From the NCBI GenBank assembly GCA_001779455.1, contig MFKE01000018.1, positions 1-8,449 of the forward strand: a stretch of DNA of 8,449 nt, given 5' to 3'. Positions within the stretch are counted from its first letter, which is position 1; each line of letters opens with the position of its first letter. A program made the position numbers and the translations under genes. This DNA comes from Candidatus Gottesmanbacteria bacterium RIFOXYB1_FULL_47_11. Lineage in GTDB: Bacteria > Patescibacteriota > Microgenomatia > UBA10105 > UBA927. The notes under the pieces are model-generated. The model was not told where the DNA came from, made no database searches, and worked only from the letters and a program-made list of their open reading frames with translations. This document shows positions 1-4,882 of this stretch, piece after piece.

Positions 1-387
1 CTTCAGCTCAACTTTTGCTCCGGCTGCTTCCAGCTTTTTCTTCGCTTCTTCGGCGGTTGTCTTGTTGACGCCTGTGAGTACTTCTTTCGGCGCACTTTCT
101 ACAAGTGCTTTTGCCTCCTGAAGCCCGAGTGTTGGGACGAGTTCACGGACCGCTTTAATCGCTCCGATCTTGTTGGCGCCTGCTTCTGCAAGTACCACGT
201 TGAACACCGTTTGTTCCTCTTTCGGCTCTCCGGCTTCTGCGGCCGCTGCGGGAGCTGCTCCTGCTACGGCAACCGGTGCGGCTGATACGCCGAATTTTTC
301 TTCGAGCGCTTTGACCAGATCCGACAGTTCCAGCACCGACATTTCTTCGACTGCTTTCAGAATTTCATCTTTGGTTAATTTTGCCAT
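1..387 (-). CDS. rplL: Ribosomal protein L7/L12 (3' end at window edge)
   Basis: L7/L12 is the multi-copy stalk protein of the 50S subunit; its C-terminal domain recruits and stimulates the translational GTPases. The 129 codons read here begin MAKLTKDEILKAVEEMSVLE (N-terminal dimerisation and L10-binding helices, about residues 1-32). An Ala/Pro/Gly-rich hinge follows (about 34-55), then the compact C-terminal domain (about 58-129) with EAGANKIGAIKAVRE and LGLQEAKALVESAPKEV, which are close to the family consensus. The last residues seen are AGAKVELK, where this family normally ends, so only the stop codon is probably missing beyond position 1. It lies 21 bp downstream of rplJ. The start is fixed by a strong Shine-Dalgarno (separate entry). 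It is almost certainly co-transcribed with rplJ. The identity is secure from the sequence; the missing stop is inferred. Confidence 0.97.
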   Translation of the reverse strand, partial: MAKLTKDEILKAVEEMSVLELSDLVKALEEKFGVSAAPVAVAGAAPAAAAEAGEPKEEQTVFNVVLAEAGANKIGAIKAVRELVPTLGLQEAKALVESAPKEVLTGVNKTTAEEAKKKLEAAGAKVELK

Positions 388-394
388 AACGAAA

Positions 395-404
395 ATCACC
401 CCCC
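395..404 (-). promoter_or_regulatory. Strong Shine-Dalgarno of rplL
   Basis: The minus strand reads GGGGGGTGAT ending 7 nt before the rplL ATG. This differs at only one base from the full anti-16S complement AGGAGGTGAT. It stands out because no other gene in the window has a comparable site. It fits the family's biology: L7/L12 is made in several copies per ribosome, so rplL must be translated more often than rplJ from the same mRNA. Confidence 0.85.
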
Positions 405-408
405 ATCA

Positions 409-921
409 TTATCCTTTTTTCTCCTTCACGGCACTAAGTGCCCAAACGAGTTTATTTATATTCCATGATAATGCATAGTGAAGGCTCTGAACGGGGGCAT
501 TGAGCTGGCCGGTGAGCTGAGCAAGCAGCGTCATGCGGGGAGGGAGTGCGGCAAGTCTGGTAACGTCCACTTCACCAAGAACAGAGTTTCCCAACAGTCC
601 GCCTTTGGTTGTGCCCGCGCCTGCGGATTTGAAAAACTTTAAGAGTTCTTTAAGCGGTGCCACTTCGTCGGCATAGGCAAACAGCGCGCCGGTGGCATTT
701 TTCAGCTGAGTCTCCAGTAGTGCGGCTTTTTCCCCGAGCGCACGCTTCAGAAGCGTGTTTTTGGTGACGGTAAATTCCGCGTCGGATTTTTTAAGTGCTT
801 TTCGTAATTCTTCCAGCTGTTTGTGTTTCAGCCCGCGGTAATCGGCAAGCACAATAGACTTCGCCTTGGCGGTTTTTTCAGAGAGGGCAGTAATCGTATC
901 TATTTTTTTCTGCGTTGCCAT
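409..921 (-). CDS. rplJ: Ribosomal protein L10
   Basis: L10 anchors the L7/L12 dimers on the 50S subunit next to L11 and, in many bacteria, represses its own operon by binding the mRNA leader. The protein is 170 aa, close to the usual 165-175. It starts MATQKKIDTITALSEKTAKA, followed by the conserved LADYRGL, the basic stretch with FTVTKNTLLKRAL (about residues 50-62) and a C-terminal helix around residues 140-165 that in this family carries the L7/L12 dimers. The ATG at 921 is the sensible start because it gives the canonical N-terminus. No Shine-Dalgarno lies at normal distance: the nearest purine run, AAAGG, is about 20 nt upstream and lies inside a predicted long-range stem. Upstream are an L10-leader attenuator and a dedicated promoter, so the gene is probably self-regulated. 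Confidence 0.97.
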   Translation of the reverse strand: MATQKKIDTITALSEKTAKAKSIVLADYRGLKHKQLEELRKALKKSDAEFTVTKNTLLKRALGEKAALLETQLKNATGALFAYADEVAPLKELLKFFKSAGAGTTKGGLLGNSVLGEVDVTRLAALPPRMTLLAQLTGQLNAPVQSLHYALSWNINKLVWALSAVKEKKG

Positions 922-933
922 ACCAGGTTGTGA

Positions 934-1052
934 GATTTCGACCTTTGCCTTTTACGTTTTTCGCAATCTCATTATCCTTTCGTTATTTAATACGTTTATT
1001 AAACCAAGTAGACGTTCTGTTCACGGGCAAAGACAAAAACGTGTCGAAATCC
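934..1052 (-). repeat. Long-range inverted repeat in the rplJ 5' UTR
   Basis: On the minus strand GATTTCGAC (1052-1044) is perfectly complementary to GTCGAAATC (942-934), which ends 12 nt before the rplJ start codon. Two further complementary pairs lie inside: ACGTTTTT (1043-1036) with AAAAACGT (961-954), and CTTTGCC (1033-1027) with GGCAAAG (949-943). Their order means both inner helices cannot nest at once, so the mRNA between the attenuator and rplJ could adopt two alternative folds on a common 9-bp base. The only purine-rich segment near the start lies in this 3' arm. The pairing is seen directly; a regulatory role is inferred. Confidence 0.55.
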
Positions 1053-1073
1053 TACTACCTGGCATATAATTAT

Positions 1074-1098
1074 AAAAAATCCCCGCCAAAAGCGAGGA
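1074..1098 (-). terminator. Intrinsic terminator of the L10 leader
   Basis: The minus strand reads TCCTCGC-TTTTG-GCGGGGA, a 7-bp stem (one T-G wobble) with a 5-nt loop, followed directly by TTTTTT (1079-1074). Its 5' arm is shared with the competing hairpin at 1093-1110, the expected arrangement for attenuation rather than constitutive termination. It is about 150 nt upstream of rplJ. Confidence 0.85.
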
Positions 1099-1160
1099 AC
1101 TATTCCCTCGGTAGGTCTTCTATCCCGATTTCATTCGGAAATGCCTACGGTCTTTAGGAT
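1074..1160 (-). promoter_or_regulatory. L10 leader (attenuator) upstream of rplJ-rplL
   Basis: The minus-strand RNA matches the known L10-leader class. AAGACCGUAGGC starts near 1154 and is answered by CCUACCGAGG (1115-1106). GUAGG (1148-1144) pairs with CCUAC (1115-1111). Between them is a 6-bp hairpin, UUCCGA/UCGGGA (1140-1135 and 1128-1123), with loop AUGAAA. The RNA then offers two exclusive structures: an antiterminator hairpin, CGAGG(G)AA-UAG-UUCCUCG (1110-1093), and an intrinsic terminator (1098-1074) that reuses UCCUCGC. From the known mechanism of this family, excess L10 (with L7/L12) would stabilise the upstream fold and tie up CCGAGG, which favours the terminator. It also stands in the path of read-through from rplKA. 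Confidence 0.88.
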
Positions 1161-1167
1161 AACACGT

Positions 1168-1196
1168 AGTATATCAATAACGGGAGAATTATGCAA
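1168..1196 (-). promoter_or_regulatory. Promoter of rplJ-rplL
   Basis: The minus strand has TTGCAT (1196-1191), a 17-bp spacer and TATACT (1173-1168) preceded by TG-A, an extended -10. The predicted transcription start is near 1161, immediately before the L10-leader motif. It lies just past the stop codon of the small gene at 1205, so it is clearly intergenic. The same layout (TTGCGT, 17 bp, TGG-TATACT) recurs upstream of rplK. Confidence 0.75.
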
Positions 1197-1204
1197 CTCG
1201 CTTT

Positions 1205-1402
1205 TTAGCGACGGAGGATAAGCCCCACAATTTCCTGTACCACGCGAGAAATACCAGATAGGATGGTCTGTAAAACTGATCCGGCAGTTTGTATATACGT
1301 ATTCATTTGCTGGGTTCGTTTATCTTGGGGAGTTAACTGGATCGGCGCAGGCGAGGGAATCGGGTTCACTTCGGGGATTATCGGGGAATTTATTGGTTCC
1401 AT
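1205..1402 (-). CDS. Small unknown protein between rplA and rplJ
   Basis: I do not recognise this gene. From the ATG at 1402 it encodes 65 aa. A Pro-rich, probably unstructured N-terminal third (MEPINSPIIPEVNPIPSPAP) is followed by a polar stretch, then a C-terminal segment of about 33 residues. There hydrophobic residues recur every 3-4 positions (around QTILSGISRVVQEIVGLIL) and the protein ends in RR, consistent with an amphipathic or peripheral membrane helix. There is no Cys and no signal peptide. The frame is also open upstream to a TTG at 1438 whose last two bases overlap the rplA stop (TTGA). That would add 12 residues and give translational coupling, so the start is uncertain. It has the right strand and position to be co-transcribed with rplK-rplA and ends just before the rplJ promoter. 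Whether it is expressed cannot be told from the sequence alone. Confidence 0.5.
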   Translation of the reverse strand: MEPINSPIIPEVNPIPSPAPIQLTPQDKRTQQMNTYIQTAGSVLQTILSGISRVVQEIVGLILRR

Positions 1403-1434
1403 ATACTCAAGTATAGAAGTGTGTGGCCGTGTGA

Positions 1435-2295
1435 TCAACTGATGACTATTTTTATCCCCGGCCCCATGGATGAGGAGAGGGTTGCTTTTGCGATTTTATT
1501 TTTACCGATAGCGGTGAAAATTGCCCCTAAGTTGTCTACGAGTTTTTTCTCATCGAAGGAAACTTTGCCGACAACCATATGGATAATCGGCTGGTCCGGT
1601 TCGGTTTTAAAGTTCACACTGCCGGTAGCTAGCTCCTTGGCGCGTTTTTCCGTGTCTGCGGTCACGGTACCTGTTTTGGGGTTGGGCATCAAACCCTTCG
1701 GTCCCAAAATCCGTGCAACCTTGGCGAGTTTAGGCATCATGCTGGGGTGGGCAACCAGAATATCAAAATTTATTTTTCCTGCTTCTACGTCGGCAAGCAC
1801 CGCATCATCCGCAATGACGACCCGTACCTGTTTGCCCGTACCGTGCGGGAGCACGACCGCGCCGCGGTAGTCTTTTTTCTCACCGAGACTTACTGGATTG
1901 AGGTTAATGTGGAGCTCTATCGTCCCGTCAAATTTTGTTGATGAGGTTTGTTTGACCAGGGAAACGGCATCCGGGAGGGGATATGTTTTGGTTTTATCCA
2001 CAAGGGATGCGGCCTCAACATACCGCTTGCTGCGCACCCGGACTTTGATTTTTTTCTTTTGTTTCGCTTTTGCCGGAGCTCCCGGTGTTCCTTCCTCTAC
2101 TTCCTCGATAAGTTTCTTAAATTCCGGTTTGATATCCGTGCCTTCAACGGCCGCCACGCGCTGTCCGCCTTTCATGCCCACACCCTCGACCTTCACTTTT
2201 TTGGACTGCTTGGTCTGGCGCCTGGCCTCGGCACGCCGTTTTTGTTCTTTTTCCTCTGTTTCATCACCCATGGTGACTGCCCGTATTTTTCCCAT
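1435..2295 (-). CDS. rplA: Ribosomal protein L1 with N-terminal extension
   Basis: L1 forms the mobile L1 stalk near the ribosomal E site and often represses its own operon by binding the rplK-rplA mRNA. The protein is 286 aa against about 230 in most bacteria. Residues 1 to about 88 are an extension rich in Lys, Glu, Gln and Arg (begins MGKIRAVTMGDE). The L1 core follows: SKRYVEAASLVDKTKTY, then VVLPHGTGKQVRVV (about 147-160), LGPKGLMPNPKTGTVT (about 197-212) and a C-terminal SSMGPGIKIVIS. Compared with the E. coli protein as I recall it, domain II is about 18 residues shorter between VRV and NFD. The ATG at 2295 lies 4 bp after the rplK stop; an internal ATG at 2271 is possible. No clear Shine-Dalgarno is present, so coupling to rplK is likely. 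Confidence 0.95.
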   Translation of the reverse strand: MGKIRAVTMGDETEEKEQKRRAEARRQTKQSKKVKVEGVGMKGGQRVAAVEGTDIKPEFKKLIEEVEEGTPGAPAKAKQKKKIKVRVRSKRYVEAASLVDKTKTYPLPDAVSLVKQTSSTKFDGTIELHINLNPVSLGEKKDYRGAVVLPHGTGKQVRVVIADDAVLADVEAGKINFDILVAHPSMMPKLAKVARILGPKGLMPNPKTGTVTADTEKRAKELATGSVNFKTEPDQPIIHMVVGKVSFDEKKLVDNLGAIFTAIGKNKIAKATLSSSMGPGIKIVIS

Positions 2296-2299
2296 ATAG

Positions 2300-2725
2300 T
2301 TATGTAATAGTAATTCCCATACTTCGCGCCGTGCCTGCAACTACTTTCATAGCCGCCTCGACGTTGTCGGTGTTAAGATCTGCAAGTTTGTCTTGAGCAA
2401 TCTGACGGACTTGCTCGTTTGTGAGTGTGCCTGCCGACTCATGGCCCGCTTTCCCTCCGGCTTTCTCAAGCGCCAGGAGTTTTTTGATCATGGCCGCAAC
2501 CGGCGGCAGTTTGGTGATAAAGCTGAATGTGCGGTCTTCGTACACGGTGATGACGGCGGGGATTATCTGGCCTTTCAGTTTACTGGTGCGTTCGTTGTAT
2601 GCCTTCACAAACTCCATGATCGGGAGTCCGTGCTGGCCGAGCGCCGGTCCCACAGGGGGAGCTGCCGTTGCCGCGCCGGCGGGCAAGTTGAGTTTAATGA
2701 TCGTTTTGACCTTTTTGACTGCCAT
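2300..2725 (-). CDS. rplK: Ribosomal protein L11
   Basis: L11 sits at the base of the stalk, binds the GTPase-centre region of 23S rRNA and is needed for the stringent response. The protein is 141 aa (usual about 141-142). It starts MAVKKVKTIIKLNLPAGAAT, with PPVGPALGQHGLPIMEFVKA (about residues 23-42), the conserved N-terminal signature. The C-terminal rRNA-binding domain has GTLTNEQVRQIAQDKLADLN and ends in AGTARSMGITIT. The ATG at 2725 gives the canonical N-terminus. The frame remains open upstream, but that part crosses the promoter and leader and has no L11 similarity. No Shine-Dalgarno precedes the ATG. It is first in the rplK-rplA transcript, with a predicted 5' UTR of about 87 nt containing two hairpins. 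Confidence 0.97.
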   Translation of the reverse strand: MAVKKVKTIIKLNLPAGAATAAPPVGPALGQHGLPIMEFVKAYNERTSKLKGQIIPAVITVYEDRTFSFITKLPPVAAMIKKLLALEKAGGKAGHESAGTLTNEQVRQIAQDKLADLNTDNVEAAMKVVAGTARSMGITIT

Positions 2726-2765
2726 ATGGTGTGAGTTGGGGAAAGTTCGAATACAAGAAGTTTTC

Positions 2766-2806
2766 GAAACCTTCCCGGTTTCTCCCTCATCCCGAGTTAC
2801 TCGGGA
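2766..2806 (-). promoter_or_regulatory. Paired hairpins in the rplK leader, candidate autoregulatory site
   Basis: Two perfect hairpins lie in the predicted rplK 5' UTR. On the minus strand TCCCGAG-TAA-CTCGGGA (2806-2790) is 7 bp and GAAACC-GGGAA-GGTTTC (2782-2766) is 6 bp. Neither is followed by a T-run, so they are not terminators. The linker and flanks read GGGATGAGGGAG, which from memory resembles the purine-rich L1-binding part of 23S rRNA. Since L1 is known to repress rplK-rplA mRNA in bacteria, this is a plausible but unproven L1 target. Confidence 0.4.
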
Positions 2807-2818
2807 CGAAGTACAAAG

Positions 2819-2847
2819 AGTATACCAAAAACACCTGTTTGACGCAA
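2819..2847 (-). promoter_or_regulatory. Promoter of rplK-rplA
   Basis: The minus strand has TTGCGT (2847-2842), a 17-bp spacer and TATACT (2824-2819) preceded by TG-G, an extended -10. The predicted start is near 2812, giving a leader of about 87 nt before the rplK ATG. It lies in the 187-bp divergent gap between rplK and the surface-protein gene at 2913, in the expected place. It closely resembles the rplJ promoter. Confidence 0.72.
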
Positions 2848-2871
2848 GGCTCAGCTTACCCTTTCCGGTAC

Positions 2872-2900
2872 TTGAAATGTACGGATGTTTATATGATGAT
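2872..2900 (+). promoter_or_regulatory. Weak candidate promoter for the surface-protein gene
   Basis: TTGAAA (2872-2877) lies upstream of TATGAT (2892-2897, 14-bp spacer) and of GATGAT (2895-2900, 17-bp spacer). Neither combination is ideal. Either would start transcription at about 2904-2907, leaving a very short leader that contains the AGGTAGGT directly before the ATG at 2913. Offered only because the divergent gap must hold this promoter if the gene is expressed. Confidence 0.3.
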
Positions 2901-2912
2901 AGATAGGTAGGT

Positions 2913-4100
2913 ATGGCAAAGAAGAGAAAGAAAGCGGTTTTTTTGTTTGGCAGTCCCACCAGGGGACAGCTTTTGGGGATGCTCATCCTCGTTGCGTTCC
3001 TCGTTGTAGGCATTATTGTCACGATGATGTCACTTTCACGTACGACCTATATGCCCTCCCGCGCTGCAGCGTGTAATGACAACGCATGCGACAACCAACT
3101 TTGGAGCGCGAAGTACAAGTTATTCATGATCACCAACTGTGCAGCCAATGTAATTAAATGTGATCCCAACGGCGATCAACAAATATGTAATCAGGCGGGT
3201 AAAGTCGGCTCATGCGGAGGAAAAACGTACTGTTGTCCAAAAAGCGGCGGCCTCTGGACGACAAATATGACCGCGTGCAAGGGGAAGCCGCCGTATGTGA
3301 GCCCGTGCGGAGGTACCACGCCAACGCCCACCCGCAGGCCGACGCGCACTCCTACTCCTACCCGCAGGCCGACGCCTACACCTACCAATACACCGACTCC
3401 TACCCCCACAGCGACGCCTACTCCTACGCCGACGCCCACCCGTACGCCCACGCCGACACCGAGGCCATATGTGTATCGTACGCCGACTCCCACAAAGGCG
3501 CCCACCGTGACACCGACCTCGATACCGACGTCGTATATATTGAATTCCTGCAATAAACCGTGTACGACCAATACGGATTGTCCGGGCGGTCTCACGTGCG
3601 CAACCGCGTACGGCCAGCAAATCTGCCGCAATCCGCTGTGTGCTGACCAGTTTTCCTGTGTATGCGGTCAGGGACCATTGGCAAACCTTGTCGTTACCCC
3701 TACGCCAACACAGTCGAATCTGGGTGGTACGAAAACAGTGGTCTTAACTGTTTCATCATTTACCAACTCCGCAGGAGTAGCGGCCAATCCGCCGACGATT
3801 ACCGGGCTTACGGAGCCGGGCGCCTCCGTCACGATTTCCATATTCCCGGACGGCGTCAGCGGCACGGTGACGGCTGATGCGAGCGGTCGCTGGAGCTGGC
3901 GGGCGACCAAAACACTTTCGGCGGGGCAAAAAAATCTTCTTGTGGTTGCCCAAAAAGATAACGGCCAGGGACAGGTTTCCCAGGCATTTACGGTTGCCGC
4001 CGGGCGTGGCGGAAGCCCATGGGGGACAATTATTCTCATACTCCTTCTTGCCGCAGTCGGCTTCGGGGGATACACCTACTATAGATCTCGGAGTGTTTAG
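2913..4100 (+). CDS. Membrane-anchored Cys-rich surface protein with TPT linker
   Basis: Not a named family I recognise; 395 aa. Order of parts: basic N-terminus MAKKRKK; transmembrane segment about 19-42; Cys-rich region about 54-132 with ten Cys; Thr-Pro/Arg-Pro linker about 135-206; second Cys-rich module about 213-251 with eight Cys in tight spacing (CNKPCTTNTDC, then CICRN-like and CVCG elements); a short TPTPT at 262-266; a bacterial Ig-like beta domain about 275-362 (PPTITGLTEPGASVTISI and ADASGRWSWRA are typical of such domains); and a second transmembrane helix about 370-388 ending in YYRSRSV. Even Cys numbers suggest disulfides outside the cell. The linker suggests a flexible spacer holding modules off the membrane. 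It is on the opposite strand to its ribosomal-protein neighbours, and its stop overlaps that of nusG by 4 bp. Ligand and function are unknown. Confidence 0.85.
   Translation: MAKKRKKAVFLFGSPTRGQLLGMLILVAFLVVGIIVTMMSLSRTTYMPSRAAACNDNACDNQLWSAKYKLFMITNCAANVIKCDPNGDQQICNQAGKVGSCGGKTYCCPKSGGLWTTNMTACKGKPPYVSPCGGTTPTPTRRPTRTPTPTRRPTPTPTNTPTPTPTATPTPTPTPTRTPTPTPRPYVYRTPTPTKAPTVTPTSIPTSYILNSCNKPCTTNTDCPGGLTCATAYGQQICRNPLCADQFSCVCGQGPLANLVVTPTPTQSNLGGTKTVVLTVSSFTNSAGVAANPPTITGLTEPGASVTISIFPDGVSGTVTADASGRWSWRATKTLSAGQKNLLVVAQKDNGQGQVSQAFTVAAGRGGSPWGTIILILLLAAVGFGGYTYYRSRSV
3315..3530 (+). repeat. Low-complexity TPT-coding repeat
   Basis: This segment encodes Thr-Pro dipeptides interspersed with Arg-Arg-Pro and a few Asn, Ala and Lys. 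At DNA level it is degenerate C-rich hexamers (CCNACN). One exact 16-bp copy, ACCCGCAGGCCGACGC, occurs at 3330-3345 and again at 3360-3375, indicating tandem duplication of a 30-bp (10-residue) unit. Such tracts easily change length by slippage or recombination and can be misassembled. Confidence 0.8.
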
Positions 4101-4687
4101 AGTTTCGCTATCTGCAAAAAGTCGAGTTCCACCGGGGTTTCACGGCCAAAAATAGATACCAGCACTTTGATTTTACCCTTTTCCTCATCTATGGTATCGA
4201 TTGTTCCCAAAAAGTCGGCAAACGGTCCGTCGACGATCTTCACGCCTTCGCCCACGGTAAATGACGCCTTGTATTTAGGTGCTTCCATCTGCATGAATTT
4301 AAGGATGGTTTCCACTTCGCGGTCGGAAATCGGAGTGGGTTTGTTTCCTGCTCCCACAAATGCGGTTACTCCCTGCGTGGTCCGCACGGCCAGCCAGGAA
4401 GTGTCCTCGAGTATCATTTTTACCAATATGTAGCCGGGAAAAATCTTTTCTTTCTGCTCTTCTTTTTTTCCGTGTTTGACGGTGACGACATTGCGGGTAG
4501 GCACAATGATGTCGAAAATTTTATCGGCGAGTTTCATTGTTTCGATCCGTTGTTTCAGGTTCGCGGCGACTTTGTTTTCGTGGCCGGAGTAGGTATGCAC
4601 CACGTACCACTTAGCACCGGTTTGGTCAGGCGTGGCAGGTGCTGCCGGAGTCTCTGTTTGTTTCTCTGGTTGTTGTATGTCGTTCAT
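4097..4687 (-). CDS. nusG: Transcription termination/antitermination factor NusG
   Basis: NusG binds the RNA polymerase clamp through its NGN domain; through its KOW domain it contacts Rho or ribosomal protein S10, coupling transcription to translation. The protein is 196 aa. Residues 1 to about 25 are a polar Pro/Gln/Thr-rich tail. The NGN domain spans about 26-128, with KWYVVHTYSGHENKVAANL, KIFPGYILVKM and RTTQGVTAFVG. The KOW domain spans about 140-196, with FTVGEGVKIVDGPFADFLG and GRETPVELDF near the end. The ATG at 4687 is 5 bp after the secE stop, with no Shine-Dalgarno, so translation is probably coupled. It overlaps the convergent surface-protein gene by 4 bp and no terminator is visible at its 3' end. 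Confidence 0.97.
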   Translation of the reverse strand: MNDIQQPEKQTETPAAPATPDQTGAKWYVVHTYSGHENKVAANLKQRIETMKLADKIFDIIVPTRNVVTVKHGKKEEQKEKIFPGYILVKMILEDTSWLAVRTTQGVTAFVGAGNKPTPISDREVETILKFMQMEAPKYKASFTVGEGVKIVDGPFADFLGTIDTIDEEKGKIKVLVSIFGRETPVELDFLQIAKL

Positions 4688-4692
4688 GGTTA

Positions 4693-4875
4693 TTATTTAA
4701 AGACTAATGTCGTTATTTTCAAGAATAAACTGTCCAGTCCGCCGATAAATGCTCCGACAATGAGCGATATAACGACGACGACCACGGTCAGTTTAATCGT
4801 TTTTTCCCGGGTCGGCCAGGTTACTTTCTTAAGTTCCGATAGTACTTCCTGAACAAATGTTTGTACTGCTGCCAT
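4693..4875 (-). CDS. secE: Preprotein translocase subunit SecE
   Basis: SecE clamps SecY in the inner-membrane export channel. The chosen start, the ATG at 4875, gives 60 aa beginning MAAVQTFVQEVLSELKKVTW. This is followed by PTREKTIKLT (the conserved amphipathic helix with the W-P-T/S-R motif) and one transmembrane helix with VVVVVISLIVGAFIGGLDS. This is the normal single-span short SecE of most bacteria. A second ATG in frame at 4884 would add MTG, but it is embedded in a perfect TATAAT (4888-4883), whose transcript should begin about 1 nt before the ATG at 4875. The mRNA is therefore predicted to be leaderless. nusG follows after 5 bp. The usual neighbours tRNA-Trp and rpmG are not upstream here. 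Confidence 0.93.
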   Translation of the reverse strand: MAAVQTFVQEVLSELKKVTWPTREKTIKLTVVVVVISLIVGAFIGGLDSLFLKITTLVFK

Positions 4876-4882
4876 ACCAGTC

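Noticed and set aside
1065..1074. TATAAT-like boxes on both strands near 1070 as promoters
   Set aside because: This is the A/T-rich palindromic tail of the L10-leader terminator, with no -35 at proper spacing on the minus strand and no gene to serve on the plus strand.
1435..1437. UGA as a sense codon, as in some Patescibacteria
   Set aside because: rplA and the 646-aa gene end at TGA in the expected place, and no conserved gene needs an internal UGA.
1421..2307. Several plus-strand open frames opposite rplA
   Set aside because: They are fully inside the conserved rplA gene and give no protein-like sequence.
2790..2806. TCCCGAG/CTCGGGA hairpin as an intrinsic terminator
   Set aside because: No T-run follows on either strand, and it lies just after a predicted transcription start.
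2726..3022. N-terminal extension of L11 (frame open upstream to about 3022)
   Set aside because: The extension crosses the rplK promoter and the divergent gene and has no L11 similarity; the canonical start is the ATG at 2725.
3315..3530. Repeat tract as a possible CRISPR array
   Set aside because: The units are degenerate hexamers inside a coding frame, with no conserved repeat of about 30 bp separated by unique spacers.
3191..3631. Long open frames antisense to the TPT linker (Val-Gly and Arg-rich products)
   Set aside because: They are the mirror of the CCNACN repeat, which lacks stop codons in several frames; the products are low complexity and unlike any protein.
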